This document shows positions 24,301-33,932 of a stretch of 64,000 nucleotides of DNA, piece by piece. The translations under genes and the position numbers were made by a program. Origin of the DNA: JACVRW01 sp963814095 (lineage in GTDB: Bacteria > Actinomycetota > Thermoleophilia > Solirubrobacterales > Thermoleophilaceae); the NCBI GenBank assembly GCA_963814095.1, contig CAWFBT010000016.1, positions 1 to 64,000 on the forward strand. Reading direction: 5' to 3'. The stretch's first letter is position 1, and each line of letters begins with the position of its first letter. The notes beneath the pieces were generated by a model. That model was given only the letters and a program-made list of their open reading frames with translations, had not been told where the DNA came from and made no database searches.

Positions 24301-27234
24301 GCCTGCCCCGAATACGCCGGCCCCGCCTACTCGGCCACGACGAAGCTGAGGCTGTGGATCGTCGTGGCTGTGGCGAGCATCGTGACGAGCGGGCTCGCGC
24401 CCACCGGCGCCGCGGAGGCCGCCGACGGGCACACCGTCTTTCGGCCGTATGGCACGCCGGGCGGGCTCAAGGACGAGTTCGAGCAGCTGGCCGCCCGGAA
24501 CCCGCGCATCACCAAGCTGGTCACGACCGGCGAGTCCCGCCAGGGCCAGGACATCGTCGCCCTGAAGGTGTCCAAGGGGGCCGCGCAGCTGCGGGACGGG
24601 CATCGGCCGGCGGTGCTCTACGTCGGCGCGCAGCACGCACGCGAGTGGATCACTCCGGAGATGGTCCGCCGGCTCGCGCACAACGTCATCGACGGCTACG
24701 GCACCGACCCGGCGCTCACCAAGCTGGTCGAATCCACCGAACTGTGGTTCGTCCCGGTCGCCAACCCCGACGGCTATGACTACAGCTTCAGCCCCGGCAA
24801 CCGAAACTGGCGCAAGAACCTGCGGGACAACAACCGTGACGGCCGCGCAGGCGTGGGCGACGGCGTCGATCTCAACCGCAACTTCCGTACGAAGTGGTTC
24901 CACGACGACGAAGGAGCGTCTGCCGTACTCGGAAGCGAGACCTTCCGGGGGCCGCGCCCGGCCTCTGAGCCCGAGACCCGGGCGATCGACCGCCTGATGC
25001 GCCGGGTCGGGTTCGAGTTCCTGCTCAGCTACCACTCGGCGTCGGAGCAGTTGCTCTATGGCACCGCCTGGCAGGTCGACACCCCCACGCCCGACGACGT
25101 CGTCTACGAGGCGCTCGCGGGCAACGACGCCGAGAGCGCCGTGCCCGGCTACGACCCGGACCTGTGGGCGGAGAACGGCGTCGCCAACGGCGAGATCTCA
25201 GAGCACGCCCACATCGCTCACGGCACGCTGGCGCTGCTCCCCGAGATGTCGTCGTGTGCGACGGCGAGCGCGTCCGATCCGGGCGACGAGTGGAAGCCGG
25301 CCGAGTGCCGCTCACAGTTCGAGTTTCCCGATGACGAGAAGCTCATCGCCGCGGAATTCGCCAAGAACGTCCGTTTCGCGCTCGCCGCGGCGCGATCGAC
25401 CCACGACCCGGACGACCCGGTCTCGGTCGTCGGCCGAGCGACGCCCGAGTTCGTCGTCGACGCGTTCGAGGTGTCCTACGGCGACCCGCAGACCGTCGCC
25501 GTCACCGCGCGTCGGGGCCAGCGCCACCGGCGGCTCAACTACCGGGTGAACGGTGGCCGTATCCAGCGGGTGCCGGTGACCGAGTGGCGCGGTGGCGAGC
25601 GTTACGGCGGCGAGCGGGATGTCTACTACGCCGAGTACCGCGGCAAGGTGAGGGGCGCTCGCCCCGGCGATCGTGTCGAGGTGTGGTTCAGCGCGGCGGG
25701 AGTCGAGAGCAACCACTTCACCTACAGGCAGGTCTCCACCGCAGGCGCCGACGCCCTGATCGTGGCCAACGAGGACTACACGGGCGTCAACCCCAGCTAC
25801 CCCGCGGGCACGGCCGGGCCCAAGTACGCCGACGACTACGCGGCCACGCTCGATGCCAACGGCGTCTCGCACGACACCTGGGACGTCGACGCCCAGGGCG
25901 TGCCCCACCCGCTCGGCGTGCTCAGCCACTTCGAGGCCGTGGTGTGGGAGAGCGGCGACGACCGCCTCCCCCAGGAACCCGAGGACCTCCTCACCGACAC
26001 GTTCCTGCTCGGCCCGGTGCCGGACATCGCCGTCGCCGAGCGCCAGCAGTACCTCACCCTCGCAGTGCGCGATTTCCTAAACGAGGGCGGCAAGCTGATC
26101 CAGGCCGGCGAGACCGCCCAGTACCAGGGGCTGCTCGGCCGGTCGCTCGGCGGCATCTACTCCGGACTCGACGGCGCGCCGGAGCAGGACTGCGTCGTTT
26201 CGCGTGACTTCATCACCGACTGCGGGCTGCTGGCCGACGACTTCGCGCAGTACTACCTCGGTGCCCGCGAGCGGGTCACCTTCGCCCGCCCGTCCGGCGT
26301 CAAGGGAACCGGACGGCGGCTCGCGGGGACCTCGGCCGCGTTCGGAGGCCAGGCGGTCGCCGACAACCCGCTGAACGAGGCCGGCGCCTTCAGCCTCACC
26401 AGCGACGTCCTGACAGCGGATCGGTTCCCGCGGTTCGCCGGGAAGGCGTCGAGCAGCTACGTCGGTGCGGCCGGGGTCAACCCGCTCGGCCCGGTCGAGG
26501 GTCGACGCTACGCCGGGGCGCTGCACGCCGACTCGTCGTACCAGCGGCTAGGGCGGACGATCGACCTGACCGATGTCTCCGCCGCTGAGGCGCCGACCCT
26601 CTCGATGTCGCTGTCGTTCAGCACCACGGTGACGTTCCACCACGTGATCGTCGAGGCGGCGCCGTCGGGCACCGACGATTGGACCACGCTGCCCGACACA
26701 CGCGGCGGCACGACCAAGGCACCGCCGTCGCCGTGCCCGGCGGACCTGCTGACCACGCATCCGTTCCTGCTCCACTACCTGACGCCCGGCCTACCGTGCG
26801 CTCCCAGGGGCACCACCGGGGAGTGGAACGCCTTCAACGGCGAGTCGGGAGGCTGGCGCAACGTCTCGTTCGACCTGTCGCGCTACGCCGGCCGACCCGT
26901 TGACGTCAAGGTCAGCTACGTGGCCAACACCGTCGTGGGCGGGAAGAACGGCATCGGTGTATTCGTCGACGACACGCGCGTCGCGACGACCGCCGGGGTC
27001 CTCGACGCCGACGGGTTCGAGGGCGACACGAGCTCCTGGACCGTGGAGGGCCCGCCGCCCGGCAGCCCGCCGGCCAACGACAGCAACTTCGTGATCTCGA
27101 CCGAGCTGATCGGCGTGGCCGCATCGGTCACCACCCGGGACACGGTGCTCTTCGGCTACGGCATCGAGGCCCTGGCGACGCCGGAGGAGCGAGCCGCCGT
27201 CCTCGGCCGGGCGATCAAGCACCTGCTCGGCTGA
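24280..27234 (+). CDS. Large secreted M14 zinc carboxypeptidase with C-terminal extension
   Basis: 984 residues from ATG 24280 (an in-frame ATG at 24247 lies inside the repeat). The signal peptide is LRLWIVVAVASIVTSG. The M14 domain spans about residues 55-385: zinc ligands in QHAREW (His, Glu) and LLSYHSASEQ (His), substrate-binding NPDGYDY and DLNRNF, and the late catalytic Glu in LALLPEMSS. About 600 further residues follow, including a beta-rich region (about 400-490), a GATase-like or Rossmann-like region with FEAVVWESGDDR (about 545-610) and a C-terminal beta-sandwich (GGWRNVSFDLSRYAGRPV). Extracellular peptide digestion is the likely role. Its first codons derive from a dispersed repeat. 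Confidence 0.88.
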   Translation: MPSGSARACPEYAGPAYSATTKLRLWIVVAVASIVTSGLAPTGAAEAADGHTVFRPYGTPGGLKDEFEQLAARNPRITKLVTTGESRQGQDIVALKVSKGAAQLRDGHRPAVLYVGAQHAREWITPEMVRRLAHNVIDGYGTDPALTKLVESTELWFVPVANPDGYDYSFSPGNRNWRKNLRDNNRDGRAGVGDGVDLNRNFRTKWFHDDEGASAVLGSETFRGPRPASEPETRAIDRLMRRVGFEFLLSYHSASEQLLYGTAWQVDTPTPDDVVYEALAGNDAESAVPGYDPDLWAENGVANGEISEHAHIAHGTLALLPEMSSCATASASDPGDEWKPAECRSQFEFPDDEKLIAAEFAKNVRFALAAARSTHDPDDPVSVVGRATPEFVVDAFEVSYGDPQTVAVTARRGQRHRRLNYRVNGGRIQRVPVTEWRGGERYGGERDVYYAEYRGKVRGARPGDRVEVWFSAAGVESNHFTYRQVSTAGADALIVANEDYTGVNPSYPAGTAGPKYADDYAATLDANGVSHDTWDVDAQGVPHPLGVLSHFEAVVWESGDDRLPQEPEDLLTDTFLLGPVPDIAVAERQQYLTLAVRDFLNEGGKLIQAGETAQYQGLLGRSLGGIYSGLDGAPEQDCVVSRDFITDCGLLADDFAQYYLGARERVTFARPSGVKGTGRRLAGTSAAFGGQAVADNPLNEAGAFSLTSDVLTADRFPRFAGKASSSYVGAAGVNPLGPVEGRRYAGALHADSSYQRLGRTIDLTDVSAAEAPTLSMSLSFSTTVTFHHVIVEAAPSGTDDWTTLPDTRGGTTKAPPSPCPADLLTTHPFLLHYLTPGLPCAPRGTTGEWNAFNGESGGWRNVSFDLSRYAGRPVDVKVSYVANTVVGGKNGIGVFVDDTRVATTAGVLDADGFEGDTSSWTVEGPPPGSPPANDSNFVISTELIGVAASVTTRDTVLFGYGIEALATPEERAAVLGRAIKHLLG

Positions 27235-27454
27235 CGGGCGAGTGCCGCTCCCGGGCCCAGGGTCATCAGGGTCACCCGGCAACCCGCGGTCGCTCCCGCC
27301 GTTGACAATCATGCTGATCGTCGGGGCGAGCAGGCGCAGTGAAGCCAGCTCCTGGGCCAGCGAAGATCGGCGCCGTAGCTGCGCGCGAAGTCTGGATATG
27401 TCTCTGGCGCGCCGGGCGCCCTGTTCTGCCCAGGTGATAAGCGCGGCGTGTGCG
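27235..27454. other. Gap with no recognisable gene
   Basis: Non-coding by inspection; it contains the end of a minus-strand frame that reads out of the APH fragment. Confidence 0.45.
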
Positions 27455-27590
27455 AACGCAGACGTCCTATGCAGATCACATCGCAGGCGATGATCACAAC
27501 CTCGTCACCTCTCATCAGGATGTTCTGGGGATGGACGCCACCGTGGCACATGACGAGCGCGTCGCGGGCTCGGTCCTGCCTATCGCGCAA
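27455..27590 (-). pseudogene. Aminoglycoside phosphotransferase (APH)-family fragment
   Basis: A 45-residue stretch contains VMCHGGVHPQNILMRGDEVV. This is the kinase catalytic loop (consensus HGDxHxxN) with the catalytic Asp replaced by Gly, followed by the beta hairpin that normally leads to IDW. Nothing of the rest of an APH domain is continuous. Catalytically dead remnant next to a broken aminoglycoside acetyltransferase. Confidence 0.5.
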
Positions 27591-27831
27591 GGTTGGCGAA
27601 CTTCCGCGAAGACGTCCGCGCCGACATGCCCGAGGAAAACGAGGCGCTCAGCCTACCGACAGGCGGCAGGCCCCGGTCGTCGACATCGTCCGCACCCGCC
27701 TTCACCGGCGCCGGACTGCCGTCGAGGTCAGTGAGATGACCCTCGACGCCAGCGCCTACTTCTCCGCTGCGCCTTCAGCCCCTGATCAACTGACGAGATG
27801 CGCGCTCGCCACCTGACTTCACTGTAGGCGC
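27591..27831. other. Gap between APH fragment and acetyltransferase pseudogene
   Basis: Short shadow frames only; nothing recognised. Confidence 0.4.
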
Positions 27832-28630
27832 TCATTCCAAGGCCTCTCGAAAATAAGCGGCGGCGAAATCCACGAGTGTCTTGGTCGAAAACAGCATGCT
27901 CTCCGCGCCGCCAACTTTGCCGCTCTGCACGTGACCTTCCTCGATAAATCGCTTCCCAACGATGGGGAAGTGAACGCCGTTGTCGGCCGCCATATCCGGT
28001 TTCTCAACCCACACGCGCTTGCCATCCTGCATTATCGGAAAACGGCTGAGTGTTGTGCGGCGTCGGGGTACCAGCGATTCTGCATAGTGCAATGAAGTAC
28101 AGCGATCGAATCCGACGCCGAGCAGCAATGTGTATGCGTCTAAGGCGTAGAGCTTCTGAAACGGCGTACCGCGGCCTTCAGAAAATTCCAGTGCATGTTC
28201 GGCAGTCACCGTCTCGGCATGCGGTCCATTCGCGCAGACGGATACCAGCGGATGATTGCTGCGTTGCGTTCCCGGATACGTTCGAAACGCTTCGGGAATC
28301 GCTCCCATCGTGGTCGGGGTTGTACGCGGATCGAAAACCGGCAGATGTTTCCCGGATGAGGTCGTGCCACTCGGGTCTGATCCTGCTGTCATTCGAACGG
28401 GCAGGATCGGACATCGACGGCGACTCAGCAGGCATCACCAGCGTGCCTTGCGGTGTGAGCATGTGCAGCAGCGCTCGAATGACCACGACGGCTCCGCCGA
28501 CGGTATATCCGACTTTCCTCAAGGAGGAGTGGACCATCACGGTCTGCTTTGGCCGCAAGCCGAGGGCCGTCAAGTCCGTCACGAGAGAGTCGAGCGTCTC
28601 GGTCCGCAATATCGGTTGACCCTCAGGCAA
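27832..28630 (-). pseudogene. Aminoglycoside N(3)-acetyltransferase (AAC(3)) family, frameshifted
   Basis: Two overlapping frames make a full-length AAC(3)/YokD-like protein of about 265 residues. The N-terminal part from TTG 28630 has QTVMVHSSLRKVGYTVGGA and the acetyl-CoA-site region GTLVMPAESPS. The C-terminal part has LPVFDPRTTPTTMGAIPEAF, RSNHPLVSVCANG and LLLGVGFDRCTSLHYAE, with the family catalytic His candidates. A +1 shift at about 28345 separates PEWHDLIRE from HLPVFDP. Base composition is visibly less GC-rich than the flanks, which suggests horizontal gain. As written it would not give a working enzyme. Chromosomal members of this family do not always confer resistance. Confidence 0.82.
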
Positions 28631-29009
28631 GCACGCGCTGCTCGAGGCCGGAACTCGCCGACCGCTCGTCGGAGCCGCCGCGACATCGCGGCCTTGACCG
28701 CCTGGACCGTGGTCCCGAGTACTAGCGCGATGTCGAGCACCGAGCAGTTGGCGAGCCGTGCGAGCGCGACCGCTTCGCGCTCGTCCAGCGCCATTGCGGC
28801 CAGCTCAGGACATGGATCGACGCGCACGGCGAGCAGCACGGCTTCCTGGATCAGGTGGCTGCGATCGAGCGATCCCGGGGCGCGGACTGCGGATGCAAGC
28901 ACGCGCTGGGCGACGGCTTCGGCCATCTCGTTTCCACGCAAGCGGCAGCCGCGGCCGCGTAGACGGGCCCGGCGTGCTCGAGGAGCGCGCGAGTAGATCC
29001 GGAGGGCAT
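28579..29009 (-). pseudogene. Sigma-region-4-like HTH protein, probably frameshifted at its N-terminus
   Basis: The frame from 28941 (TTG) contains ELAAMALDEREAVALARLAN then CSVLDIALVLGTTVQAVKAA, which looks like a sigma-70 region 4 or ECF-type HTH. An ATG at 29009 starts MPSGSTRALLEHAGPVYAA in another frame. The same start is seen in the carboxypeptidase gene after repeat copy B, so the original start was probably 29009 and one indel near 28940 splits the gene. The C-terminal tail runs into the AAC(3) start (overlap 28579-28630), as if the acetyltransferase gene had been inserted there. Confidence 0.5.
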
Positions 29010-29152
29010 ACGAGGATGGTCCTACGTCTAGGCCGCTCCCACATCGACCGATCGGCTGAATACGGCCTCATCCGGTTGGGTGATTCGCAGCGACGGGTTG
29101 CCGCGCGCTCGGCTAAGTCCGGGAGCAGTCGGAAGCCCGTATCTGCGCTCGA
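28988..29152 (-). repeat. Dispersed repeat, copy C (longest)
   Basis: Minus-strand copy spanning the 3' end of the MEDS-like fragment and the start of the HTH gene. It contains GCAGATACGGGCTTCCGAC, AATCACCC, CCGATCGGTCGATGTGGG, AGGACCATCC and ATGCCCTCCGGATCT. It is the only copy carrying both the left part shared with copy A and the right part shared with copy B. Confidence 0.7.
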
Positions 29153-29520
29153 CACCAGCACGCCGTCGTGGACGCTGGATACGGCGTTGAGCCGGTCGAG
29201 CGTTCGACCGGCGCTCAGGTCGCCGAGCATGTAAGGGCAGAGAGTCACTACCGGCCGGTCGTGGAAGGCGTCGTCCCATGCTCGCTCGAAGGCCGCGACG
29301 CTTGAGAATTGCTCCACGTCCGGGCCGACGGCATAGCGGGAGTACCAGAGCCCGGTCAGGCCGCCCTTGAGTGCCTCGTCGAGTGCCTTCCGCCAGGGAG
29401 CCGGCGAAGCGACGGGGTCCTCGTCCGGGTCGAGTTCGACCATCGCGAGCCGCTCATCGGCCTCAAGCCCGTCGACGTGGAGCCCCGCCCGCGTGAGGGA
29501 TGAGATGGCCGATTTCGGAA
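29153..29520 (-). pseudogene. MEDS-like sensory domain fragment, 5'-truncated
   Basis: The minus frame reads ISSLTRAGLHVDGLEADERL, WRKALDEALKGGLTGLWYSR, AFERAWDDAFHDRPVVTLCP and YMLGDLSAGRTLDRLNAV. The layout (helix, strand, DRP-x-x-x-LCxY-x-L) resembles the MEDS domain of DcmR-type regulators. A stop codon lies eight codons before ISSL and the N-terminal about 50 residues are absent. The frame continues through the dispersed repeat into nonsense. Family assignment is tentative. Confidence 0.45.
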
Positions 29521-29970
29521 CCCACCCCTAGAAACGATCCAGCCGCCACGCCAAGGGTTTGTGCAACAGCCACCGCGAGAAGCAGCAGTCGTCAGGCGCC
29601 GGCCCCGGCCCGAGGCCACTCAATCGGCCGGCGCCGTCGCGCCAAATATCCCCCGTATGCCCAGGGCGAGCTCTCGCTCCTCCAGCGTCGCATCCCTTGT
29701 CGGCACGCTGATGGCGGCCAGCAGATCTCTTTGCGCCGAACTCGTCGCAAAGCCGCTCAACCGTGCCTCCAGATACTCGCCCGCAAGGTCGAGTCTCCCC
29801 GGCGGGATCCACGGCCCGTCTGTGTGCCAAGCGTTGAAAAGGAGCACGTCAAACGGAGAGGGCGCAAAGGGCTCTCGTCAGCCTCCGCGCTTCCACGACG
29901 CTTCCACAGCAGCCGTCGCGACATGCCGGCCCGCTGCTGTAATGGCAGCGGTTCCGCTTCGGAAGCGAAC
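29521..29970. other. Gap with one unassigned minus-strand frame
   Basis: A 75-residue minus frame (29620-29847) includes ATSSAQRDLLAAISVPTRDA and ERELALGIRGIFGATAP. It may be the end of an unknown gene but lacks any family signal. Otherwise nothing is seen. Confidence 0.4.
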
Positions 29971-30024
29971 TCGTGCCGGATGGGCGGTGCCCGGCTCGAA
30001 CGGGCGACCTCCTGCTTGTAAGGC
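29945..30024 (-). repeat. Duplicated tRNA-Val 3' end plus terminator (attachment-site-like)
   Basis: On the minus strand this carries GCCTTACAAGCAGGAGGTCG, GTTCGAGCCGGGCACCGCCCA and then the palindrome TTCGCTTCCGAAGCGGAA. The same elements form the 3' half and downstream hairpin of the intact tRNA-Val(UAC) at 34094-34167 (also minus strand). The 5' half is missing. Orientation and order match an integration event into the tRNA 3' end, with the element at about 30.02-34.09 kb. Confidence 0.65.
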
Positions 30025-30390
30025 GCGAGCAACTGCTGCGGTCTACTGCCGTTTGCCGCTCAAGCCGCTCAACGAGCGATGCGCGGCGCCAGGCTGCTGC
30101 GCTCTGCTGCGGTTTGTCGCTTCCACGGCGCTTCCACGCGCGAAGCAGGATGTCCACACCCAGCAACTCGTCGCGGCGTGCATCCCACCGCGCGCCCTCG
30201 CCGAGCACTGTCTCCTCTCCCGTGCATGCCACCGCGCCTGGGCCATATTGGCGCACCCGGGGTGAAGGCGCCGCCCGCGGCCTGCACCGTCGCAGGTGGC
30301 GGATCGTGGGCGAGGAGACGCGGCGAGTACACGTGACCCAGCACGACCCCACCATCTTGACGACCCACCGGTGGTGGCCGCTCAAATCGT
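30025..30390. other. Gap at the left end of the tRNA-Val-bounded segment
   Basis: No gene recognised. The unit CGCTTCCACG-x-CGCTTCCAC occurs at about 30118-30138 and, slightly altered, at about 29888-29908. No integrase frame is present. Confidence 0.45.
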
Positions 30391-30810
30391 TCAGGGCGAC
30401 GAATCAGCTTCGCCCGCGTCCGTGGTGAGCGGCGCGAAGGCCTGGGCGTGGGCGTAGAGCTTGTAGAGCCGCAGCTCGTCGGAGTAGCCGGTGGCACAGA
30501 CCCGCTGGAAGATTCGGTACGCGTCCTCGTCGGACAGGTCGGACTCCGCCGACTTCGAGCTCTGCGGCGTGAGCTGGCCGCGGATGTCCTCGATCGTCGC
30601 GTAGCGCCGCTTCGCCGAGCCCCCGCGCCAATCCCGGCAGTTCGCGAACTGGGCCGTGGAATTTCCACTCATCAGGCCTACGCCCCGGATGTCGACCGGG
30701 GCGTCCCTGTCACGGCCGTCGTCGTCGTCGGTCTCACCGCAGGCCGCCAGCGCGACTGCGGCGGCCGCGAGCAGGAGCATGGCGAGGCCGGTGCGGCTTG
30801 CTCGCCTCAA
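30391..30810 (-). CDS. Lipoprotein of unknown function
   Basis: 139 residues from a TTG at 30810 whose first bases overlap the stop of the beta-helix gene (TTGA), or 129 from ATG 30780. The signal sequence ends in the lipobox LAACG, with Cys at about residue 24, followed by an acidic linker (ETDDDDGRDRD). The mature part has FANCRDWRGGSAKRRYATIE and RIFQRVCATGYSDELRLYK. The two spaced Cys and the helical RIFQ-x-V segment resemble small exported haem-free proteins of actinobacteria, but no family is certain. Translationally coupled to the beta-helix protein. Confidence 0.7.
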   Translation of the reverse strand: MRRASRTGLAMLLLAAAAVALAACGETDDDDGRDRDAPVDIRGVGLMSGNSTAQFANCRDWRGGSAKRRYATIEDIRGQLTPQSSKSAESDLSDEDAYRIFQRVCATGYSDELRLYKLYAHAQAFAPLTTDAGEADSSP

Positions 30811-32937
30811 GGCATCAGTTCGGCGAGCCGCTTCCTCAGCGCCTCCGCCTCGGCCGAATTCTCGAACACCCGCTCCGCCGCGGTTCGGCTCAGGACCGTG
30901 TTCAGTGCGGCCGGGCTGCCGGGCCTGGCCGGCCTGGTCCACCAGTCGCAATCCGTGGGCCCGGTGGCGTCGTCGGGGCCGTTACCGCAGTCGACCAGGT
31001 AGGAGAGCTTGGCAACGTCGTCGTTGCCGACGCTGGTGGCACAGGTCGACGGCAGCACCTGAGGCGCGTCTCCCGGGAGCCGCCCGGCGTTGCCTGGACC
31101 GGTCACGCTGGCTGCCGTCCCGTCTGGGCCGGTGTTCCCGAACCAGCAGTTCCCGGTGTTGCCCGGGAAGAACTCGCTCCACCAGAAGTCGTTGCCGTTC
31201 GGCTTCCTCTGCCCCGCGCCACCGGTGTGGGCGTTGCCGAACTGGTCGATCGCACCCGGGAAGCGAAACCCCTTCGGCGCTCTGCCGACGCGGTTGCGGA
31301 AGAACCGGTTGCCGCACGAGGTCGATAGCCCGTTGGCCGGCGCACCCGGGCACGAGACGCCGGGGAAGATGTCGCCCTCGGCGCCGCCGCCGTTGGTGAG
31401 GGAGTCCGGGACGGCGAACAGCATCGTCCCGTCGCGCCAGTTGTCGAAGATCCAGTTGTGGTGTACGCGGGCGTCGTTCATGCCCGGCGTAGATGATCCC
31501 GGTGCCGATCGGCACAGCCACCAGGGGGGCCACGGCCGGACGGTCGGTGTAGAGGTCGAGGTTGTTCGAGTAGATGTAGTTGTGGTCGATCTCCGAGCTG
31601 TCGCCGGGAAGCCGGGATGACCGGCAGCCGAGAGCGTGTCGCTCGAGATCCCGGTCGTGTTGCCGTAGATGTGGTTGCGCGTGATGCGGACGGCGTTGCC
31701 CATCGAGCCCGAGTAGCCGAGCGCAGAGCCGTGGAGATCGCAGTCCCTGATGACGGTGTTGGCGACGCGGGGCGTCCGGATAGAAGTCCGTCGCCTGGGA
31801 GCCGGTCTCGGGAGCCGCGCCCGGGTACACCACCGCGTCGCCCGCGCCGAAGCCGTCGCAGTTCTTGACGAGGTTGTGGTCCGAGGTGAAGGAGAGGTGG
31901 CCGTAGTCGGCGCCCCAGAAGAACTTCACACGGTCGAGCAGGACGCCGTCGACTTCCTCGTTGTAGAAGGTGTGCTCCCGCGCACCGCGCACGAGGAAGT
32001 TGCGTCCGACGAAGCCGTCGGCGCGGTCGACTCGCATGACGACGTGCTTGGCATAGCCGCCCGGCTTCGCCCCCGGCCCCTTGCCCCGATAGTCGGTGCC
32101 GGCGTCCATGATTACGTCCTCGGGCTTCGGCCCCGTGCCCTCGATCTGCAGGTTGCACCGCAGGCACCGGCCGAGCTCCTGCCGCGGGATCCCTCTGCGG
32201 TCCGAGCGCGGCGGCACTGGCGGTTTGCCTTTGACGGCGCGCCCCTGCACGTAGATCAGGTTCTGGTCGTTCGGGCAGGTGACCTGGTACTCGTAGCTCG
32301 GGGTGAGGTCTCCACTGGCGTCCCTCTGGAGCAGGCTCGGGTTGCACTTCGGGTCGTTCTCCGGGGCCCTGCGCGAGGCCGGCTCGGTATAGCGGCCCGG
32401 CATGATCAGGATCCGGTCGTTGTTCCCTGCGTCGAGAACCGCCGCCTGGACCGAGCGGTAGTCGCACTGCGCCGCCAGCGCGCCGTTGATGGCGAGCAGC
32501 CGCTGCGCCTGGCGCTTGGAGAGCTTGAGCTTCGGCTGGCTCGGACGGAGGCGGTAGCCCTTCTTGCGGGCCTCGCGCACCGATGCGCGCAGGAGGGCCA
32601 GCGAGTGCGCGCCCCTGGTGCCCTTGCATACGACGAGCACGTCGCCGCGGCGGGACCCGGCGACGGGCACGGGGCCGGGTCGTGCCCCGCGCACCGCCGA
32701 CGCCAACGAGCGCGCCCTGGGCACCTTGCCGCCGGCCGGCGGGCTTACGGAGTTGTCGGGGCGCGGGTCCGGCCAGTACGACGGCCGCTCGAGGTGAGCC
32801 AGGGCTAGCGCCGGCAGAGCCAGCATCATCATGACTGCGAGCGTGGCGGGCAGCGAAACTCCACGCCTCGTGAAACGCCGGTTACGTGTTGACTTCTCCC
32901 GCAACCCAACCTCCTCGGCCTTCGTCGTCGAGCCCAC
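30807..32937 (-). pseudogene. Secreted right-handed beta-helix protein, frameshifted
   Basis: About 710 residues when repaired. The signal peptide LPATLAVMMMLALPALALA starts about 25 residues after the GTG at 32937. The N-terminal half shows YRSVQAAVLDAGNNDRILIM (entry to a parallel beta-helix), NLQIEGTGPKPEDVIMDAG and VDGVLLDRVKFFWGADYGHL. The C-terminal half has helix-rung repeats (ITRNHIYGNTTGISSD; IDHNYIYSNNLDLY; VHHNWIFDNWRDGTM). These parts occur in three frames joined near 31770, 31610 and 31490. Proteins of this fold bind or cleave polysaccharides at the cell surface. The 3' end is coupled to the lipoprotein gene. Confidence 0.78.
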
Positions 32938-33123
32938 GCGGCCCCGGCGGGGGTCGCGGCGCGAATCTAACAGAGCCCTGGCGGCGGACGCCCCTTGTAC
33001 CGCGCGTCGGGGCGGAGAAGGACGCCGTCCTCACGGAGTCGGCGTTTGTGCAGTGACGTGCTGACTACTCGTTCGTGTCGGCGTTGCCGATCCGGAGGTT
33101 GGGACCTCGGCGTCGCCGTAGCG

Positions 33124-33786
33124 CTAGGGGACCCGGATCTCACCGGATCGGCCATGCAGAGTCTTGCCGTGCTGGACCTCCGGGTGCACGGCGACTGCGA
33201 TGCCGCCCAGGAGCAGTGCCACGACGACGATCCAGACTGCGGTCAGCACCCCTCGACGGCGGCGTCTACGGCGGTAGGCAGCCAGATCCTCGGTCCCCAC
33301 GAGCTCGGCGACGACGCGCTCGGAGAGGCCGAGGCTCCGATCGCGGCAGTGGGCGAGTAGTCCGTCGGGCCCGTCTAGGTGCAAGAGCTCGAGCTCGTAG
33401 GTCTCCGCGAGTCGCTCGAGCCGGCGTGCGTTGCCGTTCGGCAGTAGCGCGAGTGCGTGCGGTCGCCCTCGCTCGGCGCGGAACCCGTCCGCGTGGACCT
33501 CGACCGCGCCTGAGGCCTCGAGGATCCCCGGCACCTCGCCTCGGAAGCCGCACACCCGGCGCGCGGTCGCGCGGCTCGGGTGCCAGGCGTGCAGCCCGCA
33601 TGTGCATGTCGTTCCGGGCGGGGTGTGGGGCGGCGTCACCGAGCACTCGGCCTCGAGCCACGCACCCCGGCCTGGCCACGGTGTCGACCGATTCGGTCCG
33701 ATCAGGCGTTCGTGGCCCGGCGTCCCGGCCACACGCCACGTTCGCAGACCGTAGATCGGGCCCGGAACGAGGGGAGCCTCGCTCAT
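33124..33786 (-). CDS. Uncharacterised protein with C-terminal membrane helix
   Basis: 220 residues from ATG 33786. The soluble N-terminal about 175 residues include GPIYGLRTWRV, TCTCGLHAWHPSRA (Cys pair plus His), ILEASGAVEVHADGFRAERG and HALALLPNGNA. One membrane helix (LTAVWIVVVALLLGGIAVAV) lies near residues 180-200 after an Arg tract. I believe this layout recurs in actinobacteria but know no function. The Cys/His cluster could bind a metal. Its start overlaps the stop of the 49-residue gene upstream. Confidence 0.7.
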   Translation of the reverse strand: MSEAPLVPGPIYGLRTWRVAGTPGHERLIGPNRSTPWPGRGAWLEAECSVTPPHTPPGTTCTCGLHAWHPSRATARRVCGFRGEVPGILEASGAVEVHADGFRAERGRPHALALLPNGNARRLERLAETYELELLHLDGPDGLLAHCRDRSLGLSERVVAELVGTEDLAAYRRRRRRRGVLTAVWIVVVALLLGGIAVAVHPEVQHGKTLHGRSGEIRVP

Positions 33787-33932
33787 GCCTGCGGCTGCGG
33801 CTCGCCCTCCGGTTCCTTCGCAGCGGCGGGTTCCGGGATCGCAGCGGCCGGTTCCGTAATCACCGTCCCCGACGGCACCACGATCGCGACCAGAATCGTC
33901 CGCGATGGTTGCTCGAGGCGCACTGAATTCAT
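33783..33932 (-). CDS. Small Pro/Glu/Ala-rich protein
   Basis: 49 residues from ATG 33932. The start is supported by AAGGAGTACG immediately upstream and by the ATGA overlap with the following gene. Sequence: a short hydrophobic core (RTILVAIVVPSGTVI) followed by an acidic Pro-rich tail (EPAAAIPEPAAAKEPEGEPQ). Probably co-translated with the membrane protein downstream. No function known. Confidence 0.55.
   Translation of the reverse strand: MNSVRLEQPSRTILVAIVVPSGTVITEPAAAIPEPAAAKEPEGEPQPQA

Noticed and set aside
29985..30030. A second complete or intron-split tRNA-Val
   Set aside because: The 5' half, including acceptor strand and D arm, was not found in the following 400 bases, so only a 3' fragment can be supported.
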